NCBI GenBank assembly: GCA_964460905.1
Contig: CAYWRM010000015.1
Span: 1-64,000, forward strand
Length of the DNA: 64,000 bases
Source of the DNA: GCA-002708315 sp964460905
GTDB taxonomy: Bacteria; Bacteroidota; Bacteroidia; Bacteroidales; F082
Reading direction: 5' to 3'
Shown: positions 62,510 to 64,000 of the stretch, piece by piece
Numbering within the stretch: the stretch's first letter is position 1
Layout of the letters: every line of letters begins with the position of its first letter
The notes under the pieces: model-generated
Databases searched by the model: none
Told to the model about the DNA's origin: nothing
What the model saw: only the letters and a program-made list of their open reading frames with translations
Translations under genes and position numbers: made by a program

Positions 62510-63271
62510 CTACAATACTTTTGGAATAATAGCTTTTCTATCTTTTGGATAATCGCTAAATCTACGATTATACCATCTGTGGTGATCTAAGGCTCGTGGT
62601 AATAAGTTTGCCATAGTCCATATAGCAAAAGAAAAGCCGGGCAAGCACCAACCCATTATAGCCCATCCAATCCATTCAATTATTTCGCCAAATAAATTTG
62701 GTGATGAAATATATTTGAACAATCCACCATATGGAATATAATATCCAATTTTACCGCCACTTCTCAAATTAACCAATTTATTATCAGATGATATATTAAT
62801 ATACATACCGCTAAAGAAAAGTATTACACCAATAATAAATCTTGGGTCGTACAACCATGATAATTGATAGACAGGAGATAAGGAACCGAACCAATATCCA
62901 TTAAAAAAACCATTTGTGAAATTGAAAAATACTGCAAGAATGACAATTGACCAAGGCATCTGTTTTCCAGCAGTTTTCATCCTGAATGGAAAAATAAAAA
63001 TTCGATTCGCATAATGAAGCATAAAAAGTCCATAAAAAATAAAAACAGGAATTGATTTTTCTGCTGTTCCGGTAAAAAAGAACCAGGAAAATACGATAAC
63101 CACAGGAGCTTCCATAAGTAACCAACCTAGTCTATTATTTAACAAAGGGCCCCATGTATTTGTAGTGTGTCTTCCGTAAGGTACTGTAATTCGTATTAAT
63201 ACCGGAAAAATAATTATTGCCAATGCAATCCATATATAAAGTAAAATGGTAAAAAGGTGTTCAGGAATCAT
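62510..63271 (-). CDS. Steroid 5-alpha-reductase family membrane protein (SRD5A-like)
   Basis: A 253-residue membrane protein with about six helices. The length and several segments match eukaryotic SRD5A enzymes (NADPH-dependent 3-oxo-5-alpha-steroid 4-dehydrogenases): PYGRHT near residue 31, MEAPV with E54 (human SRD5A2 E57), LFMLHYANRIFIFPFR with Y87 and R90 (human Y91, R94), and a C-terminal block including IPYGGLFKYISSPNLFGEI, EWIGWAI, HHRWYNRRFSDYP and IIP. The active-site Glu and Tyr are therefore in place. The gene upstream, two bases away, encodes an extended SDR like 3-beta-hydroxysteroid dehydrogenases. The bacterial substrate may be a steroid, bile acid or another polyprenyl/terpenoid enone. 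Identification rests on recalled human sequences. Confidence 0.85.
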   Translation of the reverse strand: MIPEHLFTILLYIWIALAIIIFPVLIRITVPYGRHTTNTWGPLLNNRLGWLLMEAPVVIVFSWFFFTGTAEKSIPVFIFYGLFMLHYANRIFIFPFRMKTAGKQMPWSIVILAVFFNFTNGFFNGYWFGSLSPVYQLSWLYDPRFIIGVILFFSGMYINISSDNKLVNLRSGGKIGYYIPYGGLFKYISSPNLFGEIIEWIGWAIMGWCLPGFSFAIWTMANLLPRALDHHRWYNRRFSDYPKDRKAIIPKVL

Positions 63272-63273
63272 GG

Positions 63274-64000
63274 CTAAAAATAATTGTTTTCTTTAAACCA
63301 CACATACGTATCTTGAAGTGTTTCTTCAATCGGACGAGGTTTAAAGCCTAACTCGCGTTCTGCTTTTTTGGAAGAAATCATTCTATTTCCTGTCTGCAGT
63401 ATGTATAACGATTCGCTTGTGTAAATAGGTTTTTTATGTGCAATTTTGGCATAAATGCCCATAAATGGGATCCCCATTTTACCAAGCCATAGCGGTATTA
63501 CCGGTAGTTTAAAGTTTTTGTCGCTAACACCCATAAACATATCAGCAAAAGCTTTAATGCTATACCAGTCTCCCGATAGGATATAGCGCTCTCTATCTCT
63601 ACCATTTTTAATTGAAGAAATTGAAGCTTCAACAATATCACGTACATCAACCCAATCGTATCCACCGGGTATTAACGCTGGGATGTTTTTGTTGTATAGC
63701 ATACTAATAAATTCTCCCATAAGTGATGGTTTTGTGTCCATAGGCCCTATTATAGATGTTGGATTTAAAACAACTACCGACATATCACTATTTTTCTGGT
63801 TAAGAACCCAATCTTCGGCAATAGCCTTGGTCTTCTCGTAAGCAACTTTTGAATTAATGGCAAGCCCTCTGGTTTCATCCATAGGCAAATTAAAGGGTTC
63901 ATGAGTCAAAGCATGGATTGAACTGAAGTGAATAAACTTTTTAACACCTGCGTTTTGTGCAGCTTTAAACACATTTTTTGTTCCTTCAACATTTGTTAAA
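63274..64000 (-). CDS. Extended SDR / NAD-dependent epimerase (3-beta-HSD-like), N-terminus outside window
   Basis: The frame is open to the window end. The visible part begins LTNVEGTKNVFKAAQNAGV, the standard segment after the Rossmann start in NAD-dependent epimerases and dihydroflavonol reductase/3-beta-HSD-type enzymes. The nucleotide loop (G-x-x-G-x-x-G) is therefore beyond 64000, and the GTG at 63972 is not the true start. Catalytic residues are visible as HFSSIHAL (Ser) and the Y-x-x-x-K motif VAYEKTKAIAE, then VLNPTSIIGPMD and DWVDVRDIVEASI. The stop lies two bases before the SRD5A-like start, so the pair is one transcript. Substrate unknown. Confidence 0.88.
   Translation of the reverse strand, partial: LTNVEGTKNVFKAAQNAGVKKFIHFSSIHALTHEPFNLPMDETRGLAINSKVAYEKTKAIAEDWVLNQKNSDMSVVVLNPTSIIGPMDTKPSLMGEFISMLYNKNIPALIPGGYDWVDVRDIVEASISSIKNGRDRERYILSGDWYSIKAFADMFMGVSDKNFKLPVIPLWLGKMGIPFMGIYAKIAHKKPIYTSESLYILQTGNRMISSKKAERELGFKPRPIEETLQDTYVWFKENNYF

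Noticed and set aside
63274..63972. GTG at 63972 as the true start of the SDR
   Set aside because: The frame continues upstream as LTNVEGTKNV, a conserved internal segment, so the gene is cut by the window end.
1..64000. tRNA genes, CRISPR arrays, insertion sequences, riboswitches
   Set aside because: Nothing with the right structure was seen by eye; a tRNAscan-SE, CRISPR finder and Rfam run would be decisive.

Overview
The window looks like the chromosome of an anaerobic, AT-rich member of the Bacteroidota (Bacteroidales/Marinilabiliales-like; the genus cannot be read from the sequence). Reasons: a full-length SprA, the outer-membrane channel of the type IX secretion system (T9SS); two secreted proteins with T9SS C-terminal sorting domains; several -7 boxes of the Bacteroidota form TAnnTTTG; an N-anchored TonB of the usual phylum type; and oxygen-sensitive flavin/iron-sulfur transhydrogenases. 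No tRNA, rRNA, CRISPR array, transposase or prophage gene was seen. LAYOUT. 1-0.5 kb: the start of an MmeI-like restriction-modification protein, cut by the window edge. 0.8-9.8 kb: housekeeping genes (valS, rsmG), a LysM glucosaminidase, an AsmA-like membrane protein, an ECF sigma/anti-sigma-like pair, a cupin and a lipoprotein. 9.8-14.2 kb: two T9SS cargo proteins around a D-threonine aldolase/D-serine dehydratase-like PLP enzyme. 14.3-26.3 kb: an unusual signalling region with three paralogous proteins built on the ATP-binding domain of PEP synthase/pyruvate phosphate dikinase (PPDK), one with two receiver domains and one with a GAF domain and a C-terminal nucleotidyltransferase, plus a large TPR-PAS-PAS histidine kinase and a metallophosphoesterase. 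26.4-32.2 kb: glutamate dehydrogenase, a SlyD-like FKBP with a Cys-rich tail, and a three-gene run of a dihydroorotate dehydrogenase-like protein with an NfnAB-type transhydrogenase. 32.4-43.1 kb: a redox locus with a NuoE-like, a NuoF/HydB-like and a giant 1245-residue (2Fe-2S)-(NfnB/GltD)-(ferredoxin)-(NuoG/FdhF-like) subunit, resembling the Stn/HydABC family of electron-bifurcating enzymes. It lies between a REC-RAM-RAM regulator that has a candidate sigma-54 promoter and a GAF-PAS histidine kinase/NtrC-type sigma-54 activator pair. 43.6-52.2 kb: nadD, an alcohol-dehydrogenase-like MDR, gmk, yicC, a TPR membrane protein, a phospholipase D family protein, ornithine aminotransferase, tonB, vanZ-like and gcvH. 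52.4-62.3 kb: sprA, ruvA, dxs. 62.5-64 kb: a convincing steroid 5-alpha-reductase family protein directly behind an extended-SDR/3-beta-HSD-like gene cut by the window end. HOW IT MAY WORK TOGETHER (inference). Glutamate dehydrogenase, ornithine aminotransferase, NfnAB and the Stn-like complex fit a fermenter that balances NADH, NADPH and ferredoxin pools. The kinase beside the Stn-like operon and one of the PPDK-like proteins carry a recognisably similar GAF module, so the signalling region at 14-26 kb and the redox locus at 32-43 kb may sense related inputs. The strongest leads for something undescribed are the receiver-domain/PPDK-like proteins, the REC-RAM-RAM/sigma-54 control of a Stn-like complex carrying a dead molybdopterin-type domain, and the steroid-reductase/SDR pair.
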